From positions 13,651 to 57,232 of the forward strand of contig NZ_MJGN01000034.1 in the NCBI RefSeq assembly GCF_001865065.1: a DNA stretch of 43,582 bases, written 5' to 3'. Both the position numbers and the translations under genes were made by a program. A model generated the notes under the pieces. That model ran no database searches and was not told the DNA's origin. It saw only the letters and a program-made list of their open reading frames with translations. Of this stretch, positions 33,716-41,846 are shown piece by piece. Source of the stretch: Curtobacterium sp. MCBA15_008 (GTDB taxonomy: Bacteria; Actinomycetota; Actinomycetes; Actinomycetales; Microbacteriaceae). The first letter of the stretch is position 1. Each line of letters starts with the position of its first letter.

Positions 33716-33818
33716 CGGTGTCTCGACCATCCCCGGTCCTGGAGCAGCGCGCAAGAGCCGATCCGCGCCTCCCGGCCTCCACCCAGGGCGCGCACCCGCG
33801 CCCAGTAGGGTGAGGAGC

Positions 33819-34616
33819 ATGGCGACCCGCGACGAAGTCGAGTGCTGGCTGACCGACATGGACGGCGTGCTCGTCCACGAGAACCAGGCGCTGCCCGGGG
33901 CGCCGGAACTGATCCAGCAGTGGCTGGACGAGGGGACGGAGTTCCTCGTCCTGACGAACAACTCCATCTTCACGCCGCGCGACCTCAGCGCGCGGCTCCG
34001 CTGGTCCGGACTCGAGGTGCCCGAGGAACGCATCTGGACCTCCGCCCTGGCGACGGCCGACTTCTGCAGGTCACAGATGCCCGGCGGCTCGGCGTTCGTG
34101 ATCGGCGAGGCCGGCATGACGACCGCGCTGCACGAGGCCGGCTTCATCATGACCGAGACCGCTCCCGACTACGTCGTCGTGGGCGAGACCCGCAACTACT
34201 CGTTCGAGGCGATCACCAAGGCCGTCCGGCTCATCCGCGACGGTGCGCGGTTCATCGTCACGAACCCCGACGCGACGGGCCCGAGCGCCGAGGGCGTCCT
34301 GCCCGCGACGGGCGCGATCGCCGCGATGATCGAGAAGGCGACCGGCAAGCAGCCCTACGTGGTCGGCAAGCCGAACCCGATGATGTTCCGCTCGGCGATG
34401 AACCGCATCGGTGCGCACTCCGAGAACACCGGCATGATCGGCGACCGGATGGACACCGACGTGCAGGCCGGTATCGAGGCGGGGCTCCACACCGTGCTCG
34501 TGATGACGGGCATCAGCGACCAGGCCGAGATCGACCGCTATCCGTTCCGCCCGAGCGAGGTCATCTCCGGCGTGCACGAACTCGTCCGCACGGAGCCCAT
34601 CGAAGTCGAGATGTAG
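33819..34616 (+). CDS. HAD-IIA family sugar/nucleotide phosphatase (NagD-like)
   Basis: This 265-residue HAD-superfamily hydrolase of the NagD subclass has DMDGVL (13-18) with nucleophile and acid-base aspartates, LTNNS for motif II, VGKPNP with the motif III lysine, and GDRMDTD for motif IV. A C2-type cap lies between. NagD-like enzymes dephosphorylate small sugar phosphates or nucleotides. The ATG at 33819 follows TAGGGT-GAGGAGC, where TAGGGT could be a -10 seven bases before the start. The Tam-like methyltransferase starts two bases after its stop, so the two are co-expressed. Confidence 0.94.
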   Translation: MATRDEVECWLTDMDGVLVHENQALPGAPELIQQWLDEGTEFLVLTNNSIFTPRDLSARLRWSGLEVPEERIWTSALATADFCRSQMPGGSAFVIGEAGMTTALHEAGFIMTETAPDYVVVGETRNYSFEAITKAVRLIRDGARFIVTNPDATGPSAEGVLPATGAIAAMIEKATGKQPYVVGKPNPMMFRSAMNRIGAHSENTGMIGDRMDTDVQAGIEAGLHTVLVMTGISDQAEIDRYPFRPSEVISGVHELVRTEPIEVEM

Positions 34617-34618
34617 TC

Positions 34619-35395
34619 GTGCGGTGGGACCCGGCCCGCTACGCGGCCTTCAGCGACGAACGGTCGCGTCCGTTCCACGACCTGGTCGCCCAGGTCGGCC
34701 TGGAGGCGCCCCGCCGCGTCGTCGACCTCGGCTGCGGCCCCGGGACCCTCACCGCCACGTTGGCAGCGCGGTGGCGTTCGTCGACGGTGGTCGGGATCGA
34801 CTCCTCGGCGGAGATGCTGGCGTCGGTGCCGGTTGCGCCGAACCTCGCCTTCGAGCTCGGCGCGATCGAGGACTGGACGCCCGGCCCCACCGACGACGTC
34901 GTCGTGACGAACGCCGCACTGCAGTGGGTGCCGTCGCACGTGTCGCTGTTGCCGCAGTGGCTCGGCGCGATGCCGACCGGCTCGTGGTTCGCGATGCAGG
35001 TGCCGGGCAACTTCGGGTCGCCGTCGCACGCGCTCATGCGGTCCGTCGCGGCCGACGGCCCGTGGGCGTCCGCGCTCGACGGCGTCCTGCGCGCGGACCC
35101 GGTGCTCGACCCCGCGGGCTACCTCGGGATCCTGCTCGACGCCGGGTTCGAGGCGCGCGCGTGGGAGACCACCTACGCGCAGCTCCTGCCGGGGGTCGAT
35201 CCGGTGTTGTCGTGGGTGCGCGGGACCGGGCTCCGACCGGCCCTGGCCGCGCTCGACGCCGCCGACCCATCGGGTGCGCTGACGGCGGCGTACACGGAGC
35301 GGTACGCGGGGGCGCTCCGCGAGGCCTACCCGGCGAGCGCCCACGGCACGGTGTACCCGTTCCGCCGCGTCTTCGCCGTCGGTCGCAAGCCCTGA
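34619..35395 (+). CDS. Trans-aconitate 2-methyltransferase-like SAM methyltransferase
   Basis: This 258-residue class I SAM-dependent methyltransferase has the SAM motif VVDLGCGPGTLTATLA (about 34-49), the acidic loop VGIDSSAEML (about 58-67) and TNAALQWVPSHV. The sequence, including the WVRGTGLRPAL segment late in the protein, closely resembles Tam, which methylates trans-aconitate that inhibits aconitase. That assignment rests on family resemblance only. The start is GTG, two bases after the phosphatase stop. A long hairpin follows. Confidence 0.9.
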   Translation: MRWDPARYAAFSDERSRPFHDLVAQVGLEAPRRVVDLGCGPGTLTATLAARWRSSTVVGIDSSAEMLASVPVAPNLAFELGAIEDWTPGPTDDVVVTNAALQWVPSHVSLLPQWLGAMPTGSWFAMQVPGNFGSPSHALMRSVAADGPWASALDGVLRADPVLDPAGYLGILLDAGFEARAWETTYAQLLPGVDPVLSWVRGTGLRPALAALDAADPSGALTAAYTERYAGALREAYPASAHGTVYPFRRVFAVGRKP

Positions 35396-35483
35396 CCCGT
35401 CCCGCCTCGGCGGAACGCCGCATCCGGATTCGAGATCGGCCGTTCCGGTTCACGATCACCGGCGTTCGAGAACCGGGACGGTC
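35394..35483. terminator. Long imperfect hairpin between convergent genes
   Basis: Outer arms GACCCGTCCCG and CGGGACGGTC (35474-35483) and inner arms CTCGGCGGAACGCCG and CGGCGTTCGAG (35460-35470) fold into one extended stem with bulges. It lies between the convergent methyltransferase and L,D-transpeptidase genes. Confidence 0.6.
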
Positions 35484-35523
35484 ATCCGCGAATCGGAATG
35501 CCCTGTCCCGGGAGACGACGCGG

Positions 35524-36402
35524 CTACTCGACGGTGACGAGCGTCCCGAGCGGCAGGGCGTTCACCGCCGCGACGGCCTCGGCGGACAGCCGCACGCAGC
35601 CGTGCGACACCGCACCCGAGGTCGTCGCGTTCCAGTGCAGCCCGATGAGTCCGCCGTCGTGGCCGCCGTACGGCTCGTCGGCCGCGCTCGAGTGCAGGGA
35701 GGTCAGCTGGATCGGGTGGTCGCCGGTGCCCTGCGCAGGGTCGACGTACCGCTGCTCCAGGTAGCCCGTGACCCCGGTCGGCGTCGGGGTGTCCGCCGTG
35801 CCGACGCCGGCGTCGAAGCGGTGGACGACGTGCCCGCCGGCGGTGACGACCGACACCGTCTGGTCCTTCGTGGAGATGACGACGCGTGCGGTCGGGGTCG
35901 CCACCTTCCGCAGCGACGACAGGGGCACCCAGCCCGAGGTCTGTGCGGGCGCGCCCGCGCTGCCACCAGCAGACGGCAACTGCTGCCGTGCCGGGGTGAG
36001 GACGAGTTCCCAGTCGCCCTCGCGGCGGAGTCCGACGACCGTCGTCGGCTGGCGCAGGAAGTCCGTCGCGGCGAACCGCGCGACGGGCGTCGTCCGCGCG
36101 GCGCCGAACAGGGCTGCGTCGGCACGGAGGTGGAACACCGTCGCGGTGGTGACCGTGCGGTCGGACGGCATGAGGCCGGCGATCACGGCGGAGTACTGCG
36201 CCTCCGGCAGTGCGGCGAGCGCGGCTGCTGCGACGTGCGGGACCGCGGGTGCTGCGGATGCCGAGACCGACGGCGTCCGCGAGGGGACCGACGCAGACGA
36301 CGAGGACGGAGAGCTCCCGAGCAGCGGCACGGCGACCGCGGCGGTCACGGCGACGACGGCCGCGGCGACGCCCACGGTCATCCAGGTGGTTCGAGTGCGC
36401 AT
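35524..36402 (-). CDS. L,D-transpeptidase (YkuD domain)
   Basis: This 292-residue membrane-anchored enzyme forms 3-3 cross-links in peptidoglycan or attaches proteins to it. It has an N-terminal signal-anchor (about 8-30), a Ser/Pro-rich linker, an SH3-like or unknown middle domain (about 90-165) and a YkuD catalytic domain (about 175-292) with the nucleophile C269 in SHGCVRLS. Such enzymes confer beta-lactam tolerance. The ATG at 36402 follows a GGAG ribosome-binding site; an in-frame ATG six codons upstream lacks one. It is separated from the PAP2 gene by a hairpin, so it is its own unit. Confidence 0.92.
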   Translation of the reverse strand: MRTRTTWMTVGVAAAVVAVTAAVAVPLLGSSPSSSSASVPSRTPSVSASAAPAVPHVAAAALAALPEAQYSAVIAGLMPSDRTVTTATVFHLRADAALFGAARTTPVARFAATDFLRQPTTVVGLRREGDWELVLTPARQQLPSAGGSAGAPAQTSGWVPLSSLRKVATPTARVVISTKDQTVSVVTAGGHVVHRFDAGVGTADTPTPTGVTGYLEQRYVDPAQGTGDHPIQLTSLHSSAADEPYGGHDGGLIGLHWNATTSGAVSHGCVRLSAEAVAAVNALPLGTLVTVE

Positions 36403-36438
36403 GGCGGGTGCTCCAGGCAAGAAGAGGGACGAGCGGGA

Positions 36439-36469
36439 GGCCGGCGCCCGCGGGGTGCGGACGCCGGCC
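36439..36469 (-). terminator. Hairpin downstream of the PAP2 gene
   Basis: GGCCGGCG-C-CCG (36439-36450) pairs CGG-A-CGCCGGCC (36458-36469), between the PAP2 stop and the L,D-transpeptidase start on the same strand. Confidence 0.65.
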
Positions 36470-36474
36470 GAGCG

Positions 36475-38274
36475 TCAGCCGGAGACGACCGGCAGGTGGA
36501 CGCCGGTACCCGGGTCGACGACGGTGCCGGAACCGGAACCCGAGCCGCCGCCCGCACCGGAACCACCACCGGCAGCAGCCGGCGTCACGGTGATCGCGAG
36601 CGGCGTCGCCAGCACCGAGGCACCCGAGGCGTCGACCAGGTCGATCGTGTGCGCTCCCGCGGCGGTCCCCGCGGGGATCGTCACGCTGCCGGCGACCGTG
36701 CCGTCCGCGGCGACGGTGAGCGTGCCCACAGTGACGGGGTCGGAGTGCAGCACGACCCCGAGCGTCGCACCGGCGGTGAAGCCGGTCCCCGCCAGCGCGA
36801 GCGACGACCCCGCGGCGACCGAGGTGCCGTGCGGCGCGGTGAGCACACCGGTCAGGACCCGAGCGGTGCCACCGGTGGCGAGCACCTTCACGCTGCCGTC
36901 GGCTGCGACCGAGACGGTGGCGCTGGTCGCTGCCGCCAGATCGAGTCGCTCCCACGAGCCGTTCGCCGTGCCGCTCTGGTCGAGCGGGGCGCCGGACGGG
37001 GTCTCGGTCTGCGCGAGCACGGCGGTGCGCTGCGCGTCGGTGAGCGTCGGGAACGCGGTGAGGAGCAGGTTCGAGGCGCCGGTCGGGACGGACGGCGCGA
37101 GGCCGGTCTTCCCGGTCGCCGCGAAGCCGTACGTCATGCGCTCGCGGTAGACCTTCACGGCTGAGGCACGGTCGGTGACGACCTGCGCGGTGCCGCCGGG
37201 GATCGCTGCGCCGCCGTAGGGGTCGTCCGTGTACGGCTTCTGCGCGGCGATGCACGTCGCGAGGGTGCCGCCGCACGCCTTCTCGAGGTAGGACACGAGC
37301 TCCTTCCGCGCGGGTTCGAGGACCTCGGTCCGGTACTGCGTGTCCGACCAGCGGGCCGCGAGTGCCGCCTCGCCGTCGATGCGTCCGCCCATGATGTCGA
37401 GCGGGTAGTGCACGCCGAGCACGATGCGGTCGTTGCCGGCCTCGGACGCCCGGGCGAGGAGCTCCGGCGCGAGCTCGGGGACGAGCGTGGCGAGGGTGAT
37501 GCCCGCCTGGTACGCCGTCGTGGTGTGGCCGGAGGGGAACGAGCCGCCGGTGCAGATGCCGGCGGTGCCGTACCCGGCGTCGAGCACGACGTCGTTCGGC
37601 GAGAACTCGTGCGTCGTGTCGGTCACCGTGGGCACGCGGGTGATGTCGAGCGTGCCGTCGGCGGAGGCCCACGGCTTGCCGGCACGGTTCGCGGCGAGGG
37701 CGGAGGCGTTCACCGTCGCCGGCGCGCAGCCGGTCTGGTCGTCCGTCGCGGGCAGCGTCGCCGTCGTGGTGCCCGGCAGGTAGGGACGCGGGTAGCTGAA
37801 GTGCGCCTTCGCGTCACCGGTGCTGACGTACGCGCCGCTGGTGCCGTTCGAGCTGTTCACGAGTGCCGAGGTCAGGGGCAGCGCGCCCGTGGTCCGACCC
37901 TGCACGTAGAGCTTCTCGAGCGTCGCGCCGAGCCCCTGCGACACCGTCGACGACTGGTCGTACCCGGTGTTCGTTGCGTTCTGGTACTGCGAGTCCTGCA
38001 GCGCCTTGAGCTGCTGGGCCTTCGTGGCGTGCTGGTTGATCCAGGACGTGAGCTGGTCGTTCTTCGCCAGGGTCGCCGGGTCCTGCACGGTGCCGTGCAG
38101 GTCGTTCTTCCCCGTCGACTGCCAGAACTGGTCGTAGCCGTTCAGCAGGGAGACGAGGTCGGGCTTGCTCGAGTCGCTCGGGTAGCCCGCCGCGTTCGCG
38201 ACGGGCGGCGAGCCGAGCACGAGTGCGGTCGCGACCGTCGCGACGGTCACCCCGCGGAGTGCGGTTCTGCGCAT
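36475..38274 (-). CDS. Secreted PAP2-family acid phosphatase with C-terminal beta-domain
   Basis: This 599-residue secreted protein has a signal peptide of about 28 residues ending ANA-A. The PAP2 phosphatase signature is intact: K-x6-RP in KAHFSYPRP, PSGH in GGSFPSGHTTTAY, and R-x5-H-x3-D in RIVLGVHYPLD. About 150 C-terminal residues form a beta-rich domain, then a Gly/Ser linker and a short end (GVHLPVVSG) without a sortase motif or membrane anchor. A class-A-type phosphatase that releases phosphate from small esters outside the cell is most likely. The start codon lies behind a 20-base hairpin (38283-38302); see findings. Confidence 0.92.
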   Translation of the reverse strand: MRRTALRGVTVATVATALVLGSPPVANAAGYPSDSSKPDLVSLLNGYDQFWQSTGKNDLHGTVQDPATLAKNDQLTSWINQHATKAQQLKALQDSQYQNATNTGYDQSSTVSQGLGATLEKLYVQGRTTGALPLTSALVNSSNGTSGAYVSTGDAKAHFSYPRPYLPGTTTATLPATDDQTGCAPATVNASALAANRAGKPWASADGTLDITRVPTVTDTTHEFSPNDVVLDAGYGTAGICTGGSFPSGHTTTAYQAGITLATLVPELAPELLARASEAGNDRIVLGVHYPLDIMGGRIDGEAALAARWSDTQYRTEVLEPARKELVSYLEKACGGTLATCIAAQKPYTDDPYGGAAIPGGTAQVVTDRASAVKVYRERMTYGFAATGKTGLAPSVPTGASNLLLTAFPTLTDAQRTAVLAQTETPSGAPLDQSGTANGSWERLDLAAATSATVSVAADGSVKVLATGGTARVLTGVLTAPHGTSVAAGSSLALAGTGFTAGATLGVVLHSDPVTVGTLTVAADGTVAGSVTIPAGTAAGAHTIDLVDASGASVLATPLAITVTPAAAGGGSGAGGGSGSGSGTVVDPGTGVHLPVVSG

Positions 38275-38282
38275 GTGGTGTG

Positions 38283-38302
38283 GTCGCCCGCGAGCGGGCG
38301 AC
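38283..38302 (-). promoter_or_regulatory. 5'-UTR hairpin of the PAP2 gene
   Basis: GTCGCCCG/CGGGCGAC arms with a CTCG loop lie in the leader, between a GAGGAG ribosome-binding site (about 38309-38304) and the ATG at 38274. If folded, the gap between site and start shrinks from about 29 to about nine bases. Confidence 0.6.
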
Positions 38303-38420
38303 GCTCCTCTCTTGGTACCGGCTTGGAATCACCGGAACGCTAAGGAGCAGCGGTTGCGGGACGGGGAACGGACGTCGACCGTGAGGTGAACCGGGCCGCA
38401 GGCTGTGCGCACTCGCAGCC

Positions 38421-38470
38421 CCGCGCCTCCCGTCAGGCGGTGGTCACCACGTGACGGCCTGGAGGCGCGG
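38421..38470. terminator. Family-B copy overlapping the CPBP gene end (B7)
   Basis: CCGCGCCTCCCGTCA (38421-38435) pairs TGACGGCCTGGAGGCGCGG (38452-38470). The right arm is inside the CPBP coding sequence and encodes PRLQ in its C-terminal tail. The hairpin spans the stop codon. Confidence 0.72.
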
Positions 38471-39328
38471 CTCGTCCCCCTGCACCGCGAGGGCCGCCAT
38501 GGGCGGTACCGTCCGCCACCGGCGCCGCAGGCGGCGCGGCCGGTCGTCCCGCCACGCGATCACCCCGCCGGCGACGACGCCGAGCGCGAGCACCCCGAAC
38601 GAGAACAGCCCGACCAGGCCGACGAGCGCGAGCTTCGACGGGTCACGGACGTCGGTCGTCGCGGAGAGCGCGATCGACCCGAAGTCCCAGAACGCGTGCA
38701 GCAGCACCGGCAGGAGGAGGTTGCCCGTCAACCGCCGGGCGACGTAGAGCGTCGAGCCGAACGACGCGGCGAAGACCACCTGCACGAGCGTCGCGCCGAG
38801 GCTCGCGCCGGCCAGGGCGTTGAGCAGGTGCAGCAGGCCGAACAGCAGGCACGAGGCGAGCCACACGCCGAACTCGGGCAGTCGACGCCGGAGGCCGACG
38901 AGCAGGACGCCGCGGGTCAGCAGCTCCTCGAAGACCCCGACGAAGAGCACCCCCACGGTGAGCAGCAGGAAGTAGCGGACGGGCAGCGCGGACCAGTCGA
39001 CGAGCGGCAGTCGCACGACGCACACCACCAGGATGAGCAGCGGCGCGGTCATCGTCCAGCGGAGCCCGGTGCGGGTCGGGTCCACCGTTGCGATCCGCCA
39101 CCAGCCGAGGCCCGTCACGACGAGGCACAGCGCCACTGCCGCGATGCCCTCGGGGACCACGAGCGACCGGACCACGCTCTCGACGGTCTGCCCGAGCGTC
39201 GGGTAGTCGTCGCTCGGACGGGACCGCCAGGCGCTGATCGCCGCGAACACCACGAGCGGTGCGAGACCGACGAGCAGCGAGGGCGGGACCGGCCAGCGGC
39301 GGCGACGGGCGGGGGCTGCTGTGGTCAC
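38444..39328 (-). CDS. CPBP family intramembrane metalloprotease (CAAX-type)
   Basis: This integral membrane protein of about 294 residues has roughly eight helices. The CPBP/ABI motifs are present: EELLTRGVLL (EExxxR), LFGLLHLLNALAG with the first His, and LLHAFWDFG with the second HxxxD-type site. Members cleave prenylated or other membrane substrates and can mediate bacteriocin immunity. The GTG at 39328 is used because it leaves room for the divergent gene and follows TACAAA by six bases; upstream ATGs at 39352 and 39373 would overlap the divergent start. The C-terminus ends PRLQAVTW, derived from a family-B repeat. Confidence 0.9.
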   Translation of the reverse strand: MTTAAPARRRRWPVPPSLLVGLAPLVVFAAISAWRSRPSDDYPTLGQTVESVVRSLVVPEGIAAVALCLVVTGLGWWRIATVDPTRTGLRWTMTAPLLILVVCVVRLPLVDWSALPVRYFLLLTVGVLFVGVFEELLTRGVLLVGLRRRLPEFGVWLASCLLFGLLHLLNALAGASLGATLVQVVFAASFGSTLYVARRLTGNLLLPVLLHAFWDFGSIALSATTDVRDPSKLALVGLVGLFSFGVLALGVVAGGVIAWRDDRPRRLRRRWRTVPPMAALAVQGDEPRLQAVTW

Positions 39329-39350
39329 CTGCTGTTTGTACCATTGGGGC
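39329..39350. promoter_or_regulatory. Compact divergent promoter
   Basis: Only 22 bases separate the CPBP GTG and the regulator ATG. TACCAT (39339-39344) lies six bases before the regulator start, and TACAAA on the other strand lies six bases before the CPBP start. The two share sequence, so both mRNAs would be leaderless and mutually exclusive. Confidence 0.45.
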
Positions 39351-40040
39351 ATGCGCCTGCCCTCCCTGTCCACGATGGCGGAGGACTACGTGAAACTCGT
39401 CTGGAAGGCGAGCGAGCGCGGAGGGCCGGGGCTCGCGACCAGGGACATCGCGGCGACGCTCGGGGTGTCCGCGTCGACCGTGTCGGGCAACCTCCGGAAG
39501 CTCGACCGCGACGGCCTGATCGAGCACACCCCGTACTACGGCGTCGTCCTCACCCCGCTGGGCCAGCAGGTCGCCGTCGCCATGGTGCGCCGGCACCGGC
39601 TCATCGAGTCGTTCCTGGTGTCCCGTCTCGGGTACACGTGGGACGAGGTCCACACCGAGGCCGAGGCGCTCGAGCACGCGGTGTCCGAGACCTTCCTCGA
39701 CCGGGTGGACGCCGACCTCGGACACCCCACGCACGACCCGCACGGCGACCCGATCCCGCGCTCGGACGGCACGGTCCCGGACTCCTCGGGCACGCTGCTC
39801 GGCGCGGTCGAACCCGGTGCGTGCGGCACCGTCGACCGGGTCTCCGACGACGACCCGTCCCTGCTCCGGTACTTCGACGAGCTCGGGGTCGGGCTCGGCA
39901 CGCACCTGCGAGTGGAGCGGGTGCGGGACTACGCGGGCGTGATCGCGGTGTCACGCCGCAGCGCCGACGGCGAGGAGTCCCTCGTCGACCTGCCGGCGGC
40001 CGCGGCCTCGGCGATCTGGCTCGTCCCCGACGCCGACTGA
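39351..40040 (+). CDS. DtxR/MntR-family metal-dependent regulator
   Basis: This 229-residue protein has an N-terminal winged helix (about 8-65, DIAATLGVSASTVSGNLRKL), a dimerisation and metal-binding helix region (about 66-140; HRLIESFLVSRLGYTWDEVHTEAE with metal-ligand His and Glu) and a FeoA/SH3-like C-terminal domain (about 150-229). This three-domain layout is the DtxR/IdeR/MntR type. The GHPTHDPHGDPIP segment is characteristic. Location beside a Mn-riboswitch-controlled exporter favours Mn sensing (MntR), but iron sensing cannot be excluded. The ATG at 39351 follows a -10-like TACCAT directly. Confidence 0.92.
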   Translation: MRLPSLSTMAEDYVKLVWKASERGGPGLATRDIAATLGVSASTVSGNLRKLDRDGLIEHTPYYGVVLTPLGQQVAVAMVRRHRLIESFLVSRLGYTWDEVHTEAEALEHAVSETFLDRVDADLGHPTHDPHGDPIPRSDGTVPDSSGTLLGAVEPGACGTVDRVSDDDPSLLRYFDELGVGLGTHLRVERVRDYAGVIAVSRRSADGEESLVDLPAAAASAIWLVPDAD

Positions 40041-40109
40041 CGCCCGACGCCGGCGGGCGCCCGGCGCCCGGCGCCCGCGCCCGGCGTCCGGCGCCCGCGC
40101 CCGCGCCCG

Positions 40110-40168
40110 CTGAGATCGCACTTCGCCGCCCCGGGCGTTCCAGCGAGCGGCACGAAACGCGATCTCAG
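40110..40168. terminator. Hairpin between regulator and exchanger genes
   Basis: CTGAGATCGC (40110-40119) pairs GCGATCTCAG (40159-40168). The stem extends imperfectly inward (CTTCG against CGAAA). It overlaps the end of the exchanger gene and is preceded by a CGCCCGG-type low-complexity run (40045-40108). Confidence 0.6.
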
Positions 40169-41472
40169 TCGCGGAACACCGGGGACGACGGCCGGCGGAA
40201 CGGTGCCGTCACCGTCGGCAGGACGTCCCGCCGGTTGATCCAGAGCACCACGAGCGCCACGGCGACGTGCACCCCGCTCAGCACCCACCGCCCGTCCGTG
40301 TCCGTCACGAAGAACTGCACCGCGAACAGCGCTGCCAGCGCGATCGCCGACCACCGGTGGAACCGCAGCGCGATGATGATCGCCACGCCGAGCACGGTCT
40401 GCGACGCGGTCAGCACGAACTCCTCGACCTGCCGCCCGTCGAGCGGCAGCCCGCCCGTGGTCCCGCCGCCGAGCACGTGCGCGATCGGCAGCGACCCGAC
40501 GAGCAGGGACCACTGGTTCACCTTCGACGCGATGAGCGTGCCGATCGCGGCACCGCCCATCCCGCGCAGGGCGAAGAGCGCGGCGACGATGAACTCGGGC
40601 GCCTCGGTCGCGAGCGGCGCGAGCCACTGCACGAGGAAGTAGCTGTCGATGCCGAGCGCACCGCCGGACTGCACGAGGGCGTCGGCGAACGGCTCGGCGG
40701 ACGACAGGATGACCGCGGCCGCGACGACGAACAGCGCGACGATGGTCCACCGACGGGCCCGCTGCGGCATCGAGGCGATGTTGCCGGCCATGCCGACGAG
40801 CTCCTCGTCGTCGTCCCCGTCGACGACCTTCGAGGCGCGCCAGAGGTACCAGACGAACGCGGCGAGCAGCACGGCGCCGAACCACACCGGGATCGACCCC
40901 ATCAGCGGGATGAGGAACGCGACGACGGCCAGCAGCGCCAGGAACCCGATGTCGAGTCGCGAGGACCGTTCGAGCTCGAGCACGCGGGTGGCCGCTGCGG
41001 GGAGCGACCCGGTCCGGACGAAGCGCCGTGCCACGAGCAGCGAGACGACCACCACGAGCGGCCACCCGAACCCGAGCAGCAGCCGGTTCGACCCGGTCAT
41101 GTTCGCGGCGGCGAACTGCTCGTAGGCGGGGTCGTACCCGGACCGGAACGCGTAGTACAGGTCGACGGCGTACTCGGGCAGCACCGCGATGAGCGCGAGG
41201 ATCGCGATGGCGAGCGCACCGGCGATGTCCTTCTGGGCGGCCTCGGCGGCCCAGGCGAGCAGGAACGACGCAGCGACGACGGCTGCGCCGAACACCACCA
41301 GGTCGACGAGCGGGGCCGGGGCGAACCCACCGATCCGGAACACCACGGCGGGCAGGGCGACGGCGATGCAGATCGCGATGCGTCCCCACGCGGAGGCGTG
41401 CATCCGGGGTGCGGGCGTGGTGGGCACCGGCGACGTGGGCGTGGGCGTGGGCGTGGGCAGGGTGTTCGTCAT
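40165..41472 (-). CDS. Cation/proton or Na+/Ca2+ exchanger family membrane protein (CaCA), probable Mn exporter
   Basis: This 435-residue protein of the Ca2+:cation antiporter superfamily has about 11 helices and two inverted repeats. The alpha-repeats are recognisable: LIAVLPEYAVDLYYAFRS with NMTGSNRLLLGFG in the first half, and LATEAPEFIVAALFALRG with IGTLIASKVNQWSLLVGSLPI in the second, holding the ion-coordinating Glu and Asn. A Pro/Thr-rich N-terminus precedes helix 1. The leader carries a yybP-ykoY-type manganese riboswitch, so the physiological role is probably Mn2+ (or Ca2+) extrusion. The ATG at 41472 is fixed by the GAGGACC upstream; an in-frame extension runs through the riboswitch and is not coding. 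Confidence 0.92.
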   Translation of the reverse strand: MTNTLPTPTPTPTSPVPTTPAPRMHASAWGRIAICIAVALPAVVFRIGGFAPAPLVDLVVFGAAVVAASFLLAWAAEAAQKDIAGALAIAILALIAVLPEYAVDLYYAFRSGYDPAYEQFAAANMTGSNRLLLGFGWPLVVVVSLLVARRFVRTGSLPAAATRVLELERSSRLDIGFLALLAVVAFLIPLMGSIPVWFGAVLLAAFVWYLWRASKVVDGDDDEELVGMAGNIASMPQRARRWTIVALFVVAAAVILSSAEPFADALVQSGGALGIDSYFLVQWLAPLATEAPEFIVAALFALRGMGGAAIGTLIASKVNQWSLLVGSLPIAHVLGGGTTGGLPLDGRQVEEFVLTASQTVLGVAIIIALRFHRWSAIALAALFAVQFFVTDTDGRWVLSGVHVAVALVVLWINRRDVLPTVTAPFRRPSSPVFRD

Positions 41473-41517
41473 GGAGGTCCTCGTGCTGGAGCCATGACGC
41501 AGCACACACTCGAGCGG

Positions 41518-41657
41518 CTTCGGCCATGGCGGAACGGCCGAAGGTCTCGCTCGCCCGGTCGGACCGCCTGCTGCGACGGTGTCCGGGTGCTGCACCGGGC
41601 CGATCGTCGTGATGGCCAGTGTGTCGATGCACGCGCTGGGAGCTACTCCCCTTCGAC
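41518..41657 (-). promoter_or_regulatory. yybP-ykoY-type manganese riboswitch
   Basis: On the minus strand the leader has the conserved GAAGGGGAGTAGCTCCC 5' segment, CGACACACTGGCC further on, and GCGAGACCTTCGG at the 3' end, the hallmark of the yybP-ykoY aptamer (Rfam RF00080, from memory). P1 pairs CGAAGG (41655-41650) with CCTTCG (41544-41539). The same 3' strand can instead form the hairpin CTTCGGCC/GGCCGAAG (41543-41536 with 41525-41518), a mutually exclusive fold. The 374-base gap 41473-41846 contains this element and repeat A5 and no other gene. Confidence 0.88.
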
Positions 41658-41778
41658 ACCCACCTTGGCGCGCTCCGATCCGCAGATGCAAGCCGATCCG
41701 CCCTCTTCGGCAACCCGAATCCAGGTCTTCCCCGACCCGCCGCTCCCCGCCCCGGATCGCCCCGCGTCGCCCCGCATC

Positions 41779-41839
41779 GTCGAGGGAGCAGGAATCGTCG
41801 CTGGGGCCGATCCGCCCCGACGATTCCTGCTCCCTCGAC
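41779..41839. repeat. Family-A palindromic repeat, copy A5
   Basis: GTCGAGGGAGCAGGAATCGTCG (41779-41800, written here as positions) pairs the segment 41818-41839 perfectly, the only copy of five without a mismatch at the variable base. It lies between two same-strand genes. Confidence 0.9.
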
Positions 41840-41846
41840 CGCAGCG

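Noticed and set aside
34624..37672. Long open frames on both strands across the methyltransferase, L,D-transpeptidase and PAP2 genes
   Set aside because: They are in the wrong frames of recognised genes, with Arg/Gly-rich composition; stops are rare in such GC-rich DNA.
35456..37672. 738-residue minus-strand frame with His/Arg-rich sequence
   Set aside because: It is an out-of-frame shadow on the same strand as the L,D-transpeptidase and PAP2 genes.
41473..41691. N-terminal extension of the exchanger (73 extra residues)
   Set aside because: The extension is the riboswitch leader read as protein; a ribosome-binding site precedes the ATG at 41472.
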